From: Anaerosomatales bacterium
Lineage (GTDB): Bacteria; Actinomycetota; Coriobacteriia; Anaerosomatales; Anaerosomataceae
Assembly (NCBI GenBank): GCA_030019445.1
Contig: JASEEU010000005.1
Span: 1 to 64,000, forward strand
DNA length: 64,000 nt
Direction of reading: 5' to 3'
The position numbers and the translations under genes are program-made. The notes below the pieces were generated by a model. The model ran no database searches and was not told the DNA's origin. It worked only from the letters and a program-made list of their open reading frames with translations. This document shows positions 32,929 to 42,178 of this stretch, piece by piece. The number at the start of each line of letters is the position of its first letter. The first letter of the stretch is position 1.

Positions 32929-33904
32929 CGACGCCGGGCTCCGTCCCGGGCAGCGCGGGCTGCTCCACGGGCTCAAGGACGTGCGATGCGGTCGCCCGGG
33001 GCAACCGCGCCATGCCGCTCCGTGCGCTCGTAAGGCGCTCTCCCGCCTCGTCCTTGAGCCGGGAGACGACCTGGCCGAGGTCGGCGCCCTGCTCGAAGTA
33101 CGTGATGGCGGCCTTGCCCATCGCAACGGTTCCCCCGTAGCCGATACCGCCCTTGACGGCCCAGCCGAGCACCGGAACTGCCGTCAGCAGCTGTCGCGCG
33201 ACCGCCCGGAAGGCGAAGCCTCCACCGACGACCGCCGCGAGCTCCCGAATCCGCTCGGGCCCGAGGTGCTCGCCATAGGCTGCGGCGATCTGCAGCAGCA
33301 TCTTGGCCTGGTTCGCGGTCATGATCGGCATGTCCGCGCCGGGGATCAGGGCGACCGCGCCCACGAGACCGTTCTGCCAGGACGTGGTGCGCACCGCATC
33401 CTCGGCCACCGCCCGGCGCAGGAAGCCGAAGTTCGCCGCGAGGGCGAGGCGCTTGTGGCCGAGTCGGTCCACCAGCCACTCGCCGAGCTCGTCATCGAGG
33501 AGGCGCGCGACATCGTGGTCTACCAACAGGTCGGCCGTCGGTTGAAGGAGCCGGTCTGCCAGCGCGTCGGCCGTCGAAGGCTCGCCCACCGCCACCGCCA
33601 CGAGGGGGATGCGACGAGCGCGTGCGGGTGCGAGAGCGGCTTCGATGCCGGTCGTGCCGCTGCCGACCGCCGCGATCACGGCGTCTGTGGACTCGGCGTA
33701 GTCGATCGGCTTGCCCGGCTCGGCCACCTCGATCCGCAGGGATGCGGCAGCCGTCGCCGGCCTCAGCCGATCGCGGAGCCCGTCGATGAGCATGTCGCTC
33801 GCATCGACTTCGACGATCACGGCGAAGCGGACCGGTTGCTCCCGGTCCTTCCGGATGCGGTCGCCAGCCTTCAGTAGGTCACGCACGTCCACGGGCAGCG
33901 CCAT
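32921..33904 (-). CDS. DUF697-containing membrane-associated protein
   Basis: 327 residues from the ATG at 33904 (MALPVDVRDLLKAGDRIRK). The N-terminal half looks like a GTPase-type alpha/beta fold (VRFAVIVEVDASDMLIDGL, AVIAAVGSGTTG, IPLVAVAVGEPSTADAL) but has no canonical Walker A, so nucleotide binding is doubtful. The C-terminal half is DUF697: IMTANQAKMLLQIAAAYG, VVGGGFAFRAVARQLLTAVP, GWAVKGGIGYGGTVAMGKAA, with two likely membrane helices. The family is of unknown function. It overlaps the radical SAM start by 8 bases and follows rodA by 28 bases, so it bridges the two clusters. Confidence 0.75.
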   Translation of the reverse strand: MALPVDVRDLLKAGDRIRKDREQPVRFAVIVEVDASDMLIDGLRDRLRPATAAASLRIEVAEPGKPIDYAESTDAVIAAVGSGTTGIEAALAPARARRIPLVAVAVGEPSTADALADRLLQPTADLLVDHDVARLLDDELGEWLVDRLGHKRLALAANFGFLRRAVAEDAVRTTSWQNGLVGAVALIPGADMPIMTANQAKMLLQIAAAYGEHLGPERIRELAAVVGGGFAFRAVARQLLTAVPVLGWAVKGGIGYGGTVAMGKAAITYFEQGADLGQVVSRLKDEAGERLTSARSGMARLPRATASHVLEPVEQPALPGTEPGVDD

Positions 33905-33932
33905 CGCCCCTCCTCTTGAGCGGCCGCAGCCG

Positions 33933-35048
33933 TCAGGTACCGTAGCGCCGGGACCAGACGGACAGCAGCATGCCGACGGCCGCAAGGTTGGTCACCATCG
34001 CGGAACTGCCGAAACTGATGAACGGCAGCGGGATGCCGGTGATCGGCATCATGCCGATCGTCATGCCGACGTTCTCGAATATCTGAAACGTCCACATGCT
34101 GATGATACCCGCAGCTATGAGCGCGCCGTACAGGTCGCGCGATGACGTGGATACCACGAGGGCCGCGATCAGCAGAGCAAGGTACAGACCAAGCAGGAGC
34201 GCTGCACCGAGGAACCCGAGCTCCTCCCCCAGCACCGCGAAGATGAAGTCCGTGTGTCGCTCCGGCAAGAAGTGGAGGTTCGACTGCGTCCCCGATTGCA
34301 GGCCCTGCCCCGTCAGCCCGCCGGAGCCCACCGCGATGCGCGATTGTGCGAGGTTGTAGCCTGCCCCCTGGGGATCGCGGCTCGGATCGACGAAGACGAG
34401 CAGCCGGTCTTCCTGATAGTCCTGCAGGAGACCGAACTGCAGGATCGCGCCGATAGCGATGACGCCGATGAGCGCGAACACCGCAAACCAGCGGGCCTTC
34501 AGGCCGCCGAGCAGCAACATGCCCAGGGCGATGGCGACGAAGATGAGCCCCGTGCCCAGGTCCGGCTGCAGCAAGATGAGCACGAGCGCGATGCCAAGGT
34601 AGGCCATGAGACGCGCGACATCGCGCGGCCTATCGATGTGTCCCTTGTACTCTGAGATCAACGAGGCCATCACGGCGATCAGGATGAGCTTCGCAGGCTC
34701 GGACGGCTGGAACAGCCGCACCCCGAACACCTGCAACCATGCGGTCGCCCCACCGGCCTCGTAGCCGAGCCCCGGGATCCGGGGGCTGATGAGGAGGATC
34801 CCCAGCACGAACATCAGTGGACCGCTCCACGACTTGAGCAGCTTATAGTCGAACGCCCATGCGATCACGAGCGGGACCAGCCCGACACCGATGCCGAGAA
34901 GGTGTCGCCTGATGAGCGCGTCGCCCGAGCTCATGCCCGAGGTAGCCGAGTAGACCATGACCGTCCCGTAGACGACGAGCGCGGTCGCCCACAGGACGAG
35001 CGGGAAGTTAACGGCGCCCCGCACGCGTGTCGTCAGGTCCCTGTCCAT
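33933..35048 (-). CDS. rodA: Rod-shape SEDS glycosyltransferase RodA
   Basis: 371 residues from the ATG at 35048 (MDRDLTTRVRGAVNFPLVLW). About ten membrane helices, with SEDS signatures LFQPSEPAKLILIAVMAS, QPDLGTGLIFVAIALGML, and near the end GMTIGMMPITGIPLPFISFG. RodA polymerises peptidoglycan glycan strands together with a class B PBP, here encoded immediately upstream with 2 bases between the genes. It completes the elongasome set mreB-mreC-mreD-pbp2-rodA. The frame upstream of 35048 is a shadow of the PBP gene. Confidence 0.95.
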   Translation of the reverse strand: MDRDLTTRVRGAVNFPLVLWATALVVYGTVMVYSATSGMSSGDALIRRHLLGIGVGLVPLVIAWAFDYKLLKSWSGPLMFVLGILLISPRIPGLGYEAGGATAWLQVFGVRLFQPSEPAKLILIAVMASLISEYKGHIDRPRDVARLMAYLGIALVLILLQPDLGTGLIFVAIALGMLLLGGLKARWFAVFALIGVIAIGAILQFGLLQDYQEDRLLVFVDPSRDPQGAGYNLAQSRIAVGSGGLTGQGLQSGTQSNLHFLPERHTDFIFAVLGEELGFLGAALLLGLYLALLIAALVVSTSSRDLYGALIAAGIISMWTFQIFENVGMTIGMMPITGIPLPFISFGSSAMVTNLAAVGMLLSVWSRRYGT

Positions 35049-35050
35049 CG

Positions 35051-36973
35051 TCACCTCGACTGATCCGTCGCATGGACGCGCTCGACCGGCAGGTCGAGGG
35101 CGGCTGCCAGGATCTGCCGAGCGGCGGGTCCGGCCGTCGAACCACCGTGCCCGCCCTGCTCGATCACGATCGCGACAGCGTACTGCGGGTCCTCGGCAGG
35201 CGCGTACGCACAGAACCACGCGTAGTCGTCCTTCCCGTACACCTCAGCGGTGCCGGTCTTGCCGGCCACCGTCGCACCGAACCCGCGGAATGCGCCGGCG
35301 CCGGTCCCCTCCTCGGTCACGTCGACGAGCGCGCGGTGCATGACCGCCAGGTTCGCCGGATCGATTCCGGGATCGGCTATCACGACAGGCTCGAAGGCGC
35401 GCGCCGTCCCGCCTTCCGAGTCCATCACCGAGGCAAGCACGTGCGGCTGCATGGTCACGCCGTCGTTCCCGATGGCCGCGTAGACGGCCGCCATCTGCAG
35501 CGGAGTGACGAGCATGTCGCCCTGTCCGATGACCATGTTCACCGTGTCTCCCGGCAGCCACATCTGGTACTCGGGGTAGTCGCGGTTGAACTCCTCTTTC
35601 CACGCGGCGTCCGGGATCCGGCCGGAGACCTCGCCCGGCAGGTCGATGCCGGTCTTCGCACCGAGGCCCATCGAACGGGAGAACGCCTGCAGCTCCTCCT
35701 GGCGGCGCTTATAGAACTCGTAACCGATCTCGTAGAAGACGGTGTCGCACGACTCCTCGACGCCCGTGCGGAACGAGATGGTGCCGTGCCCGCTGCGCTT
35801 CCAGCACCACTTCGGCCACTGCTCGCCCATCTCGGTCCACTTGCCGGCGCAGTAGTACGTCTTGTTCTCGTACGTGATGCCGTACTCAAGGCCGGCGAGA
35901 CCGCTCACCGCTTTGAAGGTCGAAGCAGCAGGGTACGCCCCCATCACGGCACGGTTATGGAGCGGGTACTCGCTGCCCTCGGACGTGAGCGCATCCCACT
36001 CAGCCTGTGATATGCCTCCGAGGAACTGCGTCGGGTCGAACGTCGGCGCACTCGCCATGGCGACCACGCCACCGGTCTTCACGTCGAGCACGACGGCCGC
36101 GCCTGCCGCCGCTTTGGGGTAGTCCTGCCGGTGCGCTTCATCGATCGCATCTGCCAGGGCCTGCTCGGCCACCTGCTGGACCTCGAGGTCGAGCGTGAGC
36201 ACGATGTCGCGACCGGGCACAGCGGCCTGTTCCTTGACGACGCGCTGCGGCGCGCCCGACGCGTTCACCTCGATGAGCCGCCATCCCTTGTCGCCCTGGA
36301 GGACGCTCTCGTACTGGGCTTCCACTCCCGTCTTACCCACGATGTCTCCGAGCTCGTACCCCCTGAGCGGATCAGCTTGGGCGAGGCCCTCCTCGGAGAT
36401 CTCGCCTGTGTAGCCGAGCACGTGCGCCGCCAGTTCGCCGTTGGGATACTCCCGCACCGGTATCTCGTCGACACGCACCGACGGGAACTCGGTTTGGCGC
36501 TCCGCGAGCTGAGACACCGTGTCGATGGGGACGTCGATGGCGATGACCCGCGGGCGGAGCGCCTCCACCCGGGTGTCGGAGACCTTCTCCCAGACCTCCT
36601 GCGTGGACATACCGAGCATCGTCGCGACCTCACCGAACGCCTCCTGGATCTCCTTGCGCGTCGGATCGTCGTCCTTGCTCGAGCTCTGGTGTCTGACGAG
36701 CAGGCTGCGCACCTCGGCATCCGCGGGGTCGATGCTCACCGCGAGCGCGGCGCGATTGGTGACGAGCGGCCGTCCGTCACGGTCGTAGATGCTGCCCCGA
36801 GGGGCGCTCACCGACAGCTCTCGGACCCGGTTGTTCTCGGCCTGGGCCGCGAACGACTCGCCCGCGAGCACCTGCATCGTCCACAGCCTCACGAGCAACG
36901 CCGCGAGCAGCACGAGCACCGTTATGCCGAGTGCGGCGAAACGAGACTTGAGCTCTTCACGGAAGGTGATCAT
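35051..36973 (-). CDS. mrdA: Penicillin-binding protein 2 (elongation transpeptidase)
   Basis: 640 residues from the ATG at 36973. One N-terminal membrane helix (ALGITVLVLLAALLVRLW), a dimerisation domain with PRGSIYDRDGRPLV, then the transpeptidase domain with the active-site motif AASTFK, and KTGTAEVYG. The SxN motif reads SCD (VEESCDTVFYEIG). That variant occurs in PBP2-type proteins, so activity is not in doubt. It cross-links new peptidoglycan with RodA during side-wall growth. Gap of 51 bases to mreD. Confidence 0.95.
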   Translation of the reverse strand: MITFREELKSRFAALGITVLVLLAALLVRLWTMQVLAGESFAAQAENNRVRELSVSAPRGSIYDRDGRPLVTNRAALAVSIDPADAEVRSLLVRHQSSSKDDDPTRKEIQEAFGEVATMLGMSTQEVWEKVSDTRVEALRPRVIAIDVPIDTVSQLAERQTEFPSVRVDEIPVREYPNGELAAHVLGYTGEISEEGLAQADPLRGYELGDIVGKTGVEAQYESVLQGDKGWRLIEVNASGAPQRVVKEQAAVPGRDIVLTLDLEVQQVAEQALADAIDEAHRQDYPKAAAGAAVVLDVKTGGVVAMASAPTFDPTQFLGGISQAEWDALTSEGSEYPLHNRAVMGAYPAASTFKAVSGLAGLEYGITYENKTYYCAGKWTEMGEQWPKWCWKRSGHGTISFRTGVEESCDTVFYEIGYEFYKRRQEELQAFSRSMGLGAKTGIDLPGEVSGRIPDAAWKEEFNRDYPEYQMWLPGDTVNMVIGQGDMLVTPLQMAAVYAAIGNDGVTMQPHVLASVMDSEGGTARAFEPVVIADPGIDPANLAVMHRALVDVTEEGTGAGAFRGFGATVAGKTGTAEVYGKDDYAWFCAYAPAEDPQYAVAIVIEQGGHGGSTAGPAARQILAAALDLPVERVHATDQSR

Positions 36974-37024
36974 GCGGTGCGACTCCAAACGGCGGGCGCC
37001 GCAAGCGGCCCCGCTCCCGGGACG

Positions 37025-37537
37025 TCAGGCAAATCGCCGGAACGACTTCACTCCCTGGTCAGGCCGCAAGAAGCGCGCCAACCACGGATAGAACAGCAGG
37101 GTCAGAACGGTATTGTACACACCCCGCGGCAGCACCACGGCGATGATCGACGACCACAGCGGCGTGCCGGTGCCGAGGATGATGAGCACGATCAGGTATG
37201 CGAGCTCGGCCATGACCGACGCGATCACCGCAACGGTAGCCGGAAGCAGCCACCCCTCGGCGAACAGGTTCGCCTGCACCATCCCCGCCACGTAGCCGAC
37301 GACGGTGAGCACGAGCGCCCACGCACCGACGGGGTGCGTGCCGAGCAGGTCGAGCAGCAAGCCGGCGAAGAACCCGGACCATGCGCCGGCACGCGGACCC
37401 TCCACCAGTGCGAGGGTGATGACCACGAGCACGGGGAAGCTCGGCACGGTGCCGAGCACCCCGATATGAGGTGCGATGACGATCTGAAGCACGAAGGCGG
37501 CCAACAGCGCCGCCGCGCTCGCCCATACCCGGCTCAC
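37025..37537 (-). CDS. mreD: Rod-shape-determining membrane protein MreD
   Basis: 170 residues with five to six predicted helices. Recognised by small size, GPRAGAWSGFFAGLLLDLLG, and by position. MreD is an integral membrane partner of MreC and the elongation complex. Overlaps mreC by ATGA (37534-37537). Confidence 0.93.
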   Translation of the reverse strand: MSRVWASAAALLAAFVLQIVIAPHIGVLGTVPSFPVLVVITLALVEGPRAGAWSGFFAGLLLDLLGTHPVGAWALVLTVVGYVAGMVQANLFAEGWLLPATVAVIASVMAELAYLIVLIILGTGTPLWSSIIAVVLPRGVYNTVLTLLFYPWLARFLRPDQGVKSFRRFA

Positions 37538-38397
37538 TCGACATCACCTCCGGATGCCTCGTCCTGCGAGACGGTACCGAGCAGGATCAGCACCTCCTCG
37601 AGCTGGTCGATGTCGATGCGCGATACGACGTCGATTCTCGGGAACAGCTCCCCGCGACGCTCGGTGACGCTCGTCACGTCACCGATGACGAGCCCCTTGG
37701 GGTAGACGCCGCCCAACCCCGACGTGATGACGACGTCGCCGACGACCGGCGCCGTATCCGCGGCGACGAACTCGAGCGTGAGCGCTCCCTCCACCGATCC
37801 CTGAACGACGCCCGGCACCCTGCTGGACTGCACCATCGCGGCCACGCCACTGCGCTGGTCCGTGAGGAGTCGCACCTTCGCTACACGCTCGGACACCTCG
37901 TACACCTGGCCGACGAGCCCCTGGGCCGCCAGCACCGGCATCCCCGGCTCAACGCCGTCCGCCGACCCGCGATCGATCAACAGGGCGCCCTCCCACGGAG
38001 TGGCCGGCTTCCCGATGACGCGCGCCCCCAGCTTCGTCAGCTGCCGCTCCTCGGCGAACTCCACGAGCTCGCGGAGCCGCTCGTTCTCCTGTCGGGCCTC
38101 TTCGAGCTCCGCCAGGCGTGCCCGGAGCTCCTCGTTCTGCTCGCTCAGAGAGTCCAGCTCTTCACGCCGAACGCCGATGCCCGAGACCCAGTCGCCAGCC
38201 GCTTCGAAGGGGCTCGCGATGGCATCGCCGAGACGCGCAAGCGGCGCGCTGACGGCGAGCACGCCGTCGCGCATGCGGTGCAGCGGTCCGGTATCACCCT
38301 CGCGGTAGTAGACGGTGACCAGGATGAGAGAGACGACCACCAGTCCGACGAGCAGCGTCGGGTTGCCTCGCTTGGGGGTTTCGGCGGAGATCCTCAT
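37534..38397 (-). CDS. mreC: Rod-shape-determining protein MreC
   Basis: 287 residues. A membrane helix at about 14-31 (TLLVGLVVVSLILVTVYY), a coiled coil at about 75-115 (NEELRARLAELEEARQENER), then the beta domain (GARVIGKPATPWEGALLIDR, GMPVLAAQGLVGQV). MreC lies outside the membrane and links MreB filaments to PBP2. 19 bases separate it from mreB; overlaps mreD. Confidence 0.95.
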   Translation of the reverse strand: MRISAETPKRGNPTLLVGLVVVSLILVTVYYREGDTGPLHRMRDGVLAVSAPLARLGDAIASPFEAAGDWVSGIGVRREELDSLSEQNEELRARLAELEEARQENERLRELVEFAEERQLTKLGARVIGKPATPWEGALLIDRGSADGVEPGMPVLAAQGLVGQVYEVSERVAKVRLLTDQRSGVAAMVQSSRVPGVVQGSVEGALTLEFVAADTAPVVGDVVITSGLGGVYPKGLVIGDVTSVTERRGELFPRIDVVSRIDIDQLEEVLILLGTVSQDEASGGDVE

Positions 38398-38416
38398 GGC
38401 GCCGCAACCTCAGGTC

Positions 38417-39457
38417 TCATCGGGAGACCGTGAGGACCTTCTTGAGGACGTCGATCTCCTCGAGGGCCATAGCCGAGCCGAGGACCACGTTGATGAGCGC
38501 GTTCTCCGAGACGTGCACGGGCATCCCCGTCTCATGCCGGAGCCGATCGTCGAGACCCTTCAGCAGTGCCCCGCCGCCGGTCAGCACGATGCCGAACTCC
38601 ATGAGATCGCTCGCCAGCTCGGGCGGCGTCCGCTCGAGCGTGCCTTTGACCGCGGCGACGATCGCCTGTGTGGGCTCCTCGACGGCGGTCCGGATCTCCT
38701 CGGAGGAGAGCTGGAGCGTCCGCGGCAAGCCGGTCAGCAGATCCCTGCCGCGCACTTCCACGTCGAGCTCCTCGGCAAGCGGGAATGCGGAACCGATCTC
38801 GAACTTGATCTCCTCGGCGGTCCGCTCTCCTACCAGCACGTTGTACTCACGCTTGATGTGGTTGATGATCGACTCGTCGAACTCGTCGCCGCCGATCCGG
38901 ATCGATTGCGCGACGACGATGCCGCCGAGCGAGATGACCGCCACCTCGGTGGTACCGCCACCGATGTCCACGACCATGTTACCCGTGGGTTCCTGGATCG
39001 GCAGCCCTGCGCCGATAGCGGCCGCCATCGGCTCCTCGATCAGATATGCCTGCCGCGCGCCCGCCTGCATCGTCGCCTCGAAGACAGCGCGCTTCTCCAC
39101 CTCGGTGACTCCCGAGGGCACGCAGACGACCACGCGGGGCTTGGGCTGCCACGGGAAGCGCTTCACGCGCGTCTTGTTGATGAAGTAGCGAAGCATCGCC
39201 TCGGTGACCTCGAAGTCGGCGATGACGCCGTCCTTGAGCGGCCTGATGGCGACGATCGAACCCGGCGTCCGGCCGAGCATCCGCTTGGCCTCGACACCTA
39301 CGGCGAGGACGCGCTTGGTCTCCTGCTCGACCGCCACGACGGACGGCTCGATCAGGACGATGCCCCGACCGCGCACGGACACGAGCGTGTTAGCGGTTCC
39401 CAGGTCGACGGCCATGTCGTTTCCCCAGGAGTTGAAGAACATGTCGACAAGCGACAC
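38417..39457 (-). CDS. mreB: Rod-shape-determining actin homologue MreB
   Basis: 346 residues. Actin-fold motifs: [17 protein letters not shown] (phosphate 1), [18 protein letters not shown] (phosphate 2) and [16 protein letters not shown] (adenosine). MreB filaments orient side-wall synthesis, so a rod shape is expected. First gene of the mreBCD-pbp2-rodA operon; an extended -10 promoter and a 115-base leader with two hairpins lie upstream. Confidence 0.97.
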   Translation of the reverse strand: MSLVDMFFNSWGNDMAVDLGTANTLVSVRGRGIVLIEPSVVAVEQETKRVLAVGVEAKRMLGRTPGSIVAIRPLKDGVIADFEVTEAMLRYFINKTRVKRFPWQPKPRVVVCVPSGVTEVEKRAVFEATMQAGARQAYLIEEPMAAAIGAGLPIQEPTGNMVVDIGGGTTEVAVISLGGIVVAQSIRIGGDEFDESIINHIKREYNVLVGERTAEEIKFEIGSAFPLAEELDVEVRGRDLLTGLPRTLQLSSEEIRTAVEEPTQAIVAAVKGTLERTPPELASDLMEFGIVLTGGGALLKGLDDRLRHETGMPVHVSENALINVVLGSAMALEEIDVLKKVLTVSR

Positions 39458-39500
39458 GTGCGCTCTCCTTTCGACGCCCCGGCATCGACGCCGCGCGCCC

Positions 39501-39555
39501 GTCCGGTCACCCGGACAGCCAAAAGAACGCGCGGGGAGCCATCAGCACCCGCGCG
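39501..39555 (-). other. Structured 5' leader of mreB
   Basis: Two perfect inverted repeats lie between the predicted start (near 39572) and the mreB ATG: 8 bp at 39528-39535/39548-39555 and 6 bp at 39501-39506/39511-39516 (GTCCGG-TCAC-CCGGAC). They may slow transcription or stabilise the mRNA; no known riboswitch is recognised. Confidence 0.35.
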
Positions 39556-39578
39556 GACGGTTCGTTTGCACGGCGCAA

Positions 39579-39587
39579 AGTGTAACA
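39579..39587 (-). promoter_or_regulatory. Extended -10 promoter candidate for mreB operon
   Basis: TGTTACACT on the minus strand, identical to the element before lepA (3488-3496). No clear -35. Within the 256-base interval between radC and mreB, which otherwise holds only the leader hairpins. Confidence 0.45.
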
Positions 39588-39713
39588 TAGCGGTTCGCGG
39601 CCCATGCGCGGAACCGTTCATCAGTATGGTAACACCGCTGGTCAGGGTGCCCAAGCATGAGCTTGCTTCGCCGGTCTGACGGCATCCGCGCCGGCACGCG
39701 CCTGATGGCGGTA

Positions 39714-40373
39714 TCACATGAGTCCGAGGTCGCGGAAGCTCGCGTGGGTCCCCGCTTCGCCGATGACCACATGATCGAGCAGCTCGATGCCGAGCACGTC
39801 CCCCGCACGGACGAGCCTCCGCGTCAGCTGCTGATCGGCCGCTGAAGGCGTCGGATCGCCACTCGGGTGGTTGTGGACCACGACGATCGATGCCGCAGAC
39901 AACCGGACCGCTTCCTTGAAGAGCTCACGCGGGTGCACGATCGATGCATTCAGGCTCCCCACCGAGACCTCGACGACGCGGAGCAGACGGTTCTTGGTGT
40001 TGAGCGCGAGTGCCCAGAAGTGCTCCCGCTCGGCCCCCGCCAGCTGCGGTCCGCAGAGGCGGACCACGTCATCGGGAGTGGAGACGACGGGGCGCTCACA
40101 GGGCGGCCTCGCCGCCCACCGTCTGCTCATCTCAGCAGAGGCGAGCAGGCGCGCAGCGGCAGCCGGGCCAACGCCGCGGTGCGCCGTCAGCTCCGTCGGG
40201 CTCAGGCCCCACAGCCCCGCGGGCATCGGGTATCGCTCGAGCATCTCCATGGCGACGCTCTGCTCACTCCCCAACAGGACAGCAAGCAACGCCTCGTCCG
40301 GCACGACGTCAGCACGTCCTTCAAGCAGGAGTGTTCGGACGTCGGTTCCCTGGCGCAGATGGCGTGGAGCCAC
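39714..40373 (-). CDS. radC: RadC/JAB-domain (MPN) protein
   Basis: 219 residues. N-terminal helix-hairpin-helix-like region (LSPTELTAHRGVGPAAAARL) and a C-terminal JAMM/MPN+ metalloprotease-like domain with VVVHNHPSGDPTPSAAD, holding the two His and the Asp that bind zinc. The cellular role of RadC is unsettled despite the DNA-repair name. Its stop lies 17 bases before... the plus-side neighbour on the map is the Gx transporter gene, whose stop is 17 bases upstream, so it may be the last gene of the Rnf-linked run. It often neighbours mreB in bacteria. Confidence 0.92.
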   Translation of the reverse strand: MAPRHLRQGTDVRTLLLEGRADVVPDEALLAVLLGSEQSVAMEMLERYPMPAGLWGLSPTELTAHRGVGPAAAARLLASAEMSRRWAARPPCERPVVSTPDDVVRLCGPQLAGAEREHFWALALNTKNRLLRVVEVSVGSLNASIVHPRELFKEAVRLSAASIVVVHNHPSGDPTPSAADQQLTRRLVRAGDVLGIELLDHVVIGEAGTHASFRDLGLM

Positions 40374-40390
40374 GGCGCCACCTCCTCATC

Positions 40391-40918
40391 TCACCCGGTG
40401 ACGGTCGACACCCGGGAGAGGAGCAGCCGGGCGACGAACCCGGTGGCGAGGCCGAAGAGGAGGCTCGCTGCTGCGGACAGTGGATAGAGAGTCAATACGG
40501 CGACCGAGCCGGCGAGCACCGACGCGATCGAGAACTGCGCAGTCGAGTGGGCGACTGCACCCAGAACGGACCAGCCGACGACCGAGAAGCGCGCTCCGCA
40601 GAGCGACAGCGCCGACATCGCGGCCCACGCGGCGATTGCCCCGCACAGCGCAAGTCCGCCCGTCGGCCCCGCGAGCGTCCCGGTCAGGAGGCCCACGATG
40701 GCCCACCGCGCAAGGCTGATGCCGAGCGCGGCTCGCGGGCCCAAGAGGCGGAGACCGAGGACCACCACGATGTTCGCTATCCCGAGACGCAACCACGGCA
40801 GCGGCGCAAGCCCCACCCACTGCTCGACGAGACCGAGAACGACACCCACGCCGGCCAGGAGGCCCGCGATGGCGACCGTGCGAGCCGTGAGCGCGGGGCG
40901 CGCCGCCGGGACATCCAT
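40391..40918 (-). CDS. Gx transporter family protein (heptaprenyl diphosphate synthase component I-like)
   Basis: 175 residues from the ATG at 40918; five to six hydrophobic helices. The GLLAGVGVVLGLVEQWVG start and LRLGIANIVVVLGLRLLGP block are typical of the Hpre_diP_synt_I / Gx transporter family (COG4769), which looks like an ECF-type S component. It regularly sits with NusG_II proteins beside rnf genes in anaerobes, so a link to flavin or quinone supply for Rnf is possible. That is inference. Its ATG lies 5 bases after the NusG_II stop; an upstream ATG (40939) would overlap. Confidence 0.8.
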   Translation of the reverse strand: MDVPAARPALTARTVAIAGLLAGVGVVLGLVEQWVGLAPLPWLRLGIANIVVVLGLRLLGPRAALGISLARWAIVGLLTGTLAGPTGGLALCGAIAAWAAMSALSLCGARFSVVGWSVLGAVAHSTAQFSIASVLAGSVAVLTLYPLSAAASLLFGLATGFVARLLLSRVSTVTG

Positions 40919-40922
40919 GACG

Positions 40923-41288
40923 TCAGCGGACGACCGCATCGAGCGCCCCCTCCCGAGACGAGGACAGCCGAACGCTGATGCCGCCAGGCACGCAGGCGAT
41001 CACGCGACCGCCACGATCCACCCACCCGGTCTCAACGCAGACGTGATCCGGGCACGGTGCGCTCGACACGCGCACGGCACCTTCACGGATCTCGACCGTG
41101 GCCGTGCCGAGCAGACCGTCCACCATCACGTCGGTGTCACGGTGGAGCGGGACGACGGTCCGTCCGGACGGGCTGTCGATGACCACCGAGTCAACAGGGG
41201 TCCGCGCTGCCGCGAGAGCCGCCGGCGCGCTGAGCAGCAGCAGTGCCGCCAACCCGACTACAAGCAGCTTGTCGCCACGGGTCAGCAT
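40923..41288 (-). CDS. NusG domain II-containing exported protein
   Basis: 121 residues. Signal peptide or anchor at 8-28 (LLVVGLAALLLLSAPAALA), then a small beta domain with CPDHVCVETGWVDRGGRVIAC, the conserved Cys pattern of Pfam NusG_II. Function unknown; consistently found next to the Gx transporter and Rnf genes. Four bases separate it from the rnfB stop. Confidence 0.85.
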   Translation of the reverse strand: MLTRGDKLLVVGLAALLLLSAPAALAAARTPVDSVVIDSPSGRTVVPLHRDTDVMVDGLLGTATVEIREGAVRVSSAPCPDHVCVETGWVDRGGRVIACVPGGISVRLSSSREGALDAVVR

Positions 41289-41292
41289 GCTG

Positions 41293-42174
41293 TCACGCGG
41301 TGGTGAAGCCGGGGACGTTCTTGCCGACGCCGTCGGTGTCTGCCGCGTCAGAGCCGCGGGCTCGCCCGTGCAGGTCGATGCAGTTCTGTGGACACACCTC
41401 GACGCATATGCCGCAACCGGTGCACTTCTCGTAGTCCACGACCGCGAGCCGGTCGATCACATGGATCGCGTCCTCGGGGCAGTCCTTCTCGCACCGCTTG
41501 CACGCGATGCAGCATGCGGAGCACGCAGCCTTGCGATCCTTGGGCTTGTCGTGCGCGTTGCAGCGCACCACCACCGGGGCGTCCTCGGGAACCAACCGCA
41601 ACAGCCCGGCCCCTCCTCTCGGGCACTCCTTCGCGCAGATGCCGCACCCTGTGCACTTCACGAGATCGATCCGCGGCAACCCCCGCTCGTCCATCACGAT
41701 GGCGTCGAACGGGCACGCGCGCATGCAGTCACCGAAGCCGAAGCAGCCTGCCTCGCAGACGAGCGGGCCGCCGGCCAGTCGCGCCGAGGCGGCACAGCTC
41801 TGTACGCCGCTGTACTCGTAGGCGCGAGCGGCTCTGTCGCCACCCCCGCACTGGCGCGCCGAGACTACCACGGCGACCTCGCATGCAACTGCTCCCATGA
41901 TCGTGCTGACCTCGTCAGCCACGGCCTGGCCACCCGCGACACAGGCGTTCGCCGGCAAGTCGCCCACGACGATGGCTTCGGCCACCGCGAAACACGACGG
42001 ATTGCCGCACGCCCCGCAGTTCGAGCCGGGAAGAGCATCGAGAACGCGCTCGACGCGGGGATCGACCTCCACGTGGAACCGCCGAGCAGCCGTCGAGAGG
42101 ACGGCCGAGGTGACCACGCCGATAACGCTCAGCGCGACGACCGCCTTCAGGATGAGTGTCAGATCCACCATCAT
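41293..42174 (-). CDS. rnfB: Rnf complex iron-sulfur subunit RnfB
   Basis: 293 residues. N-terminal membrane helix, then the Fe-S domain GSNCGACGNPSCFAVAEAI, followed by ferredoxin-type clusters CFGFGDCMRACPFD, CTGCGICAKECP, CCIACKRCEKDCPED and CTGCGICVEVCPQN. RnfB takes electrons from reduced ferredoxin and passes them into the membrane complex. The number of clusters is in the upper range for RnfB, as in clostridial types. Last rnf gene of the cluster rnfCDGEAB; a second in-frame ATG at 42171 is equally possible. Confidence 0.95.
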   Translation of the reverse strand: MMVDLTLILKAVVALSVIGVVTSAVLSTAARRFHVEVDPRVERVLDALPGSNCGACGNPSCFAVAEAIVVGDLPANACVAGGQAVADEVSTIMGAVACEVAVVVSARQCGGGDRAARAYEYSGVQSCAASARLAGGPLVCEAGCFGFGDCMRACPFDAIVMDERGLPRIDLVKCTGCGICAKECPRGGAGLLRLVPEDAPVVVRCNAHDKPKDRKAACSACCIACKRCEKDCPEDAIHVIDRLAVVDYEKCTGCGICVEVCPQNCIDLHGRARGSDAADTDGVGKNVPGFTTA

Positions 42175-42178
42175 CGCC

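Noticed and set aside
33126-33985. Extended N-termini for the radical SAM and DUF697 genes
   Set aside because: Family starts (MTDLWPRVE at 32928 and MALPVDVRD at 33904) are well placed; upstream codons are shadows of the preceding gene.
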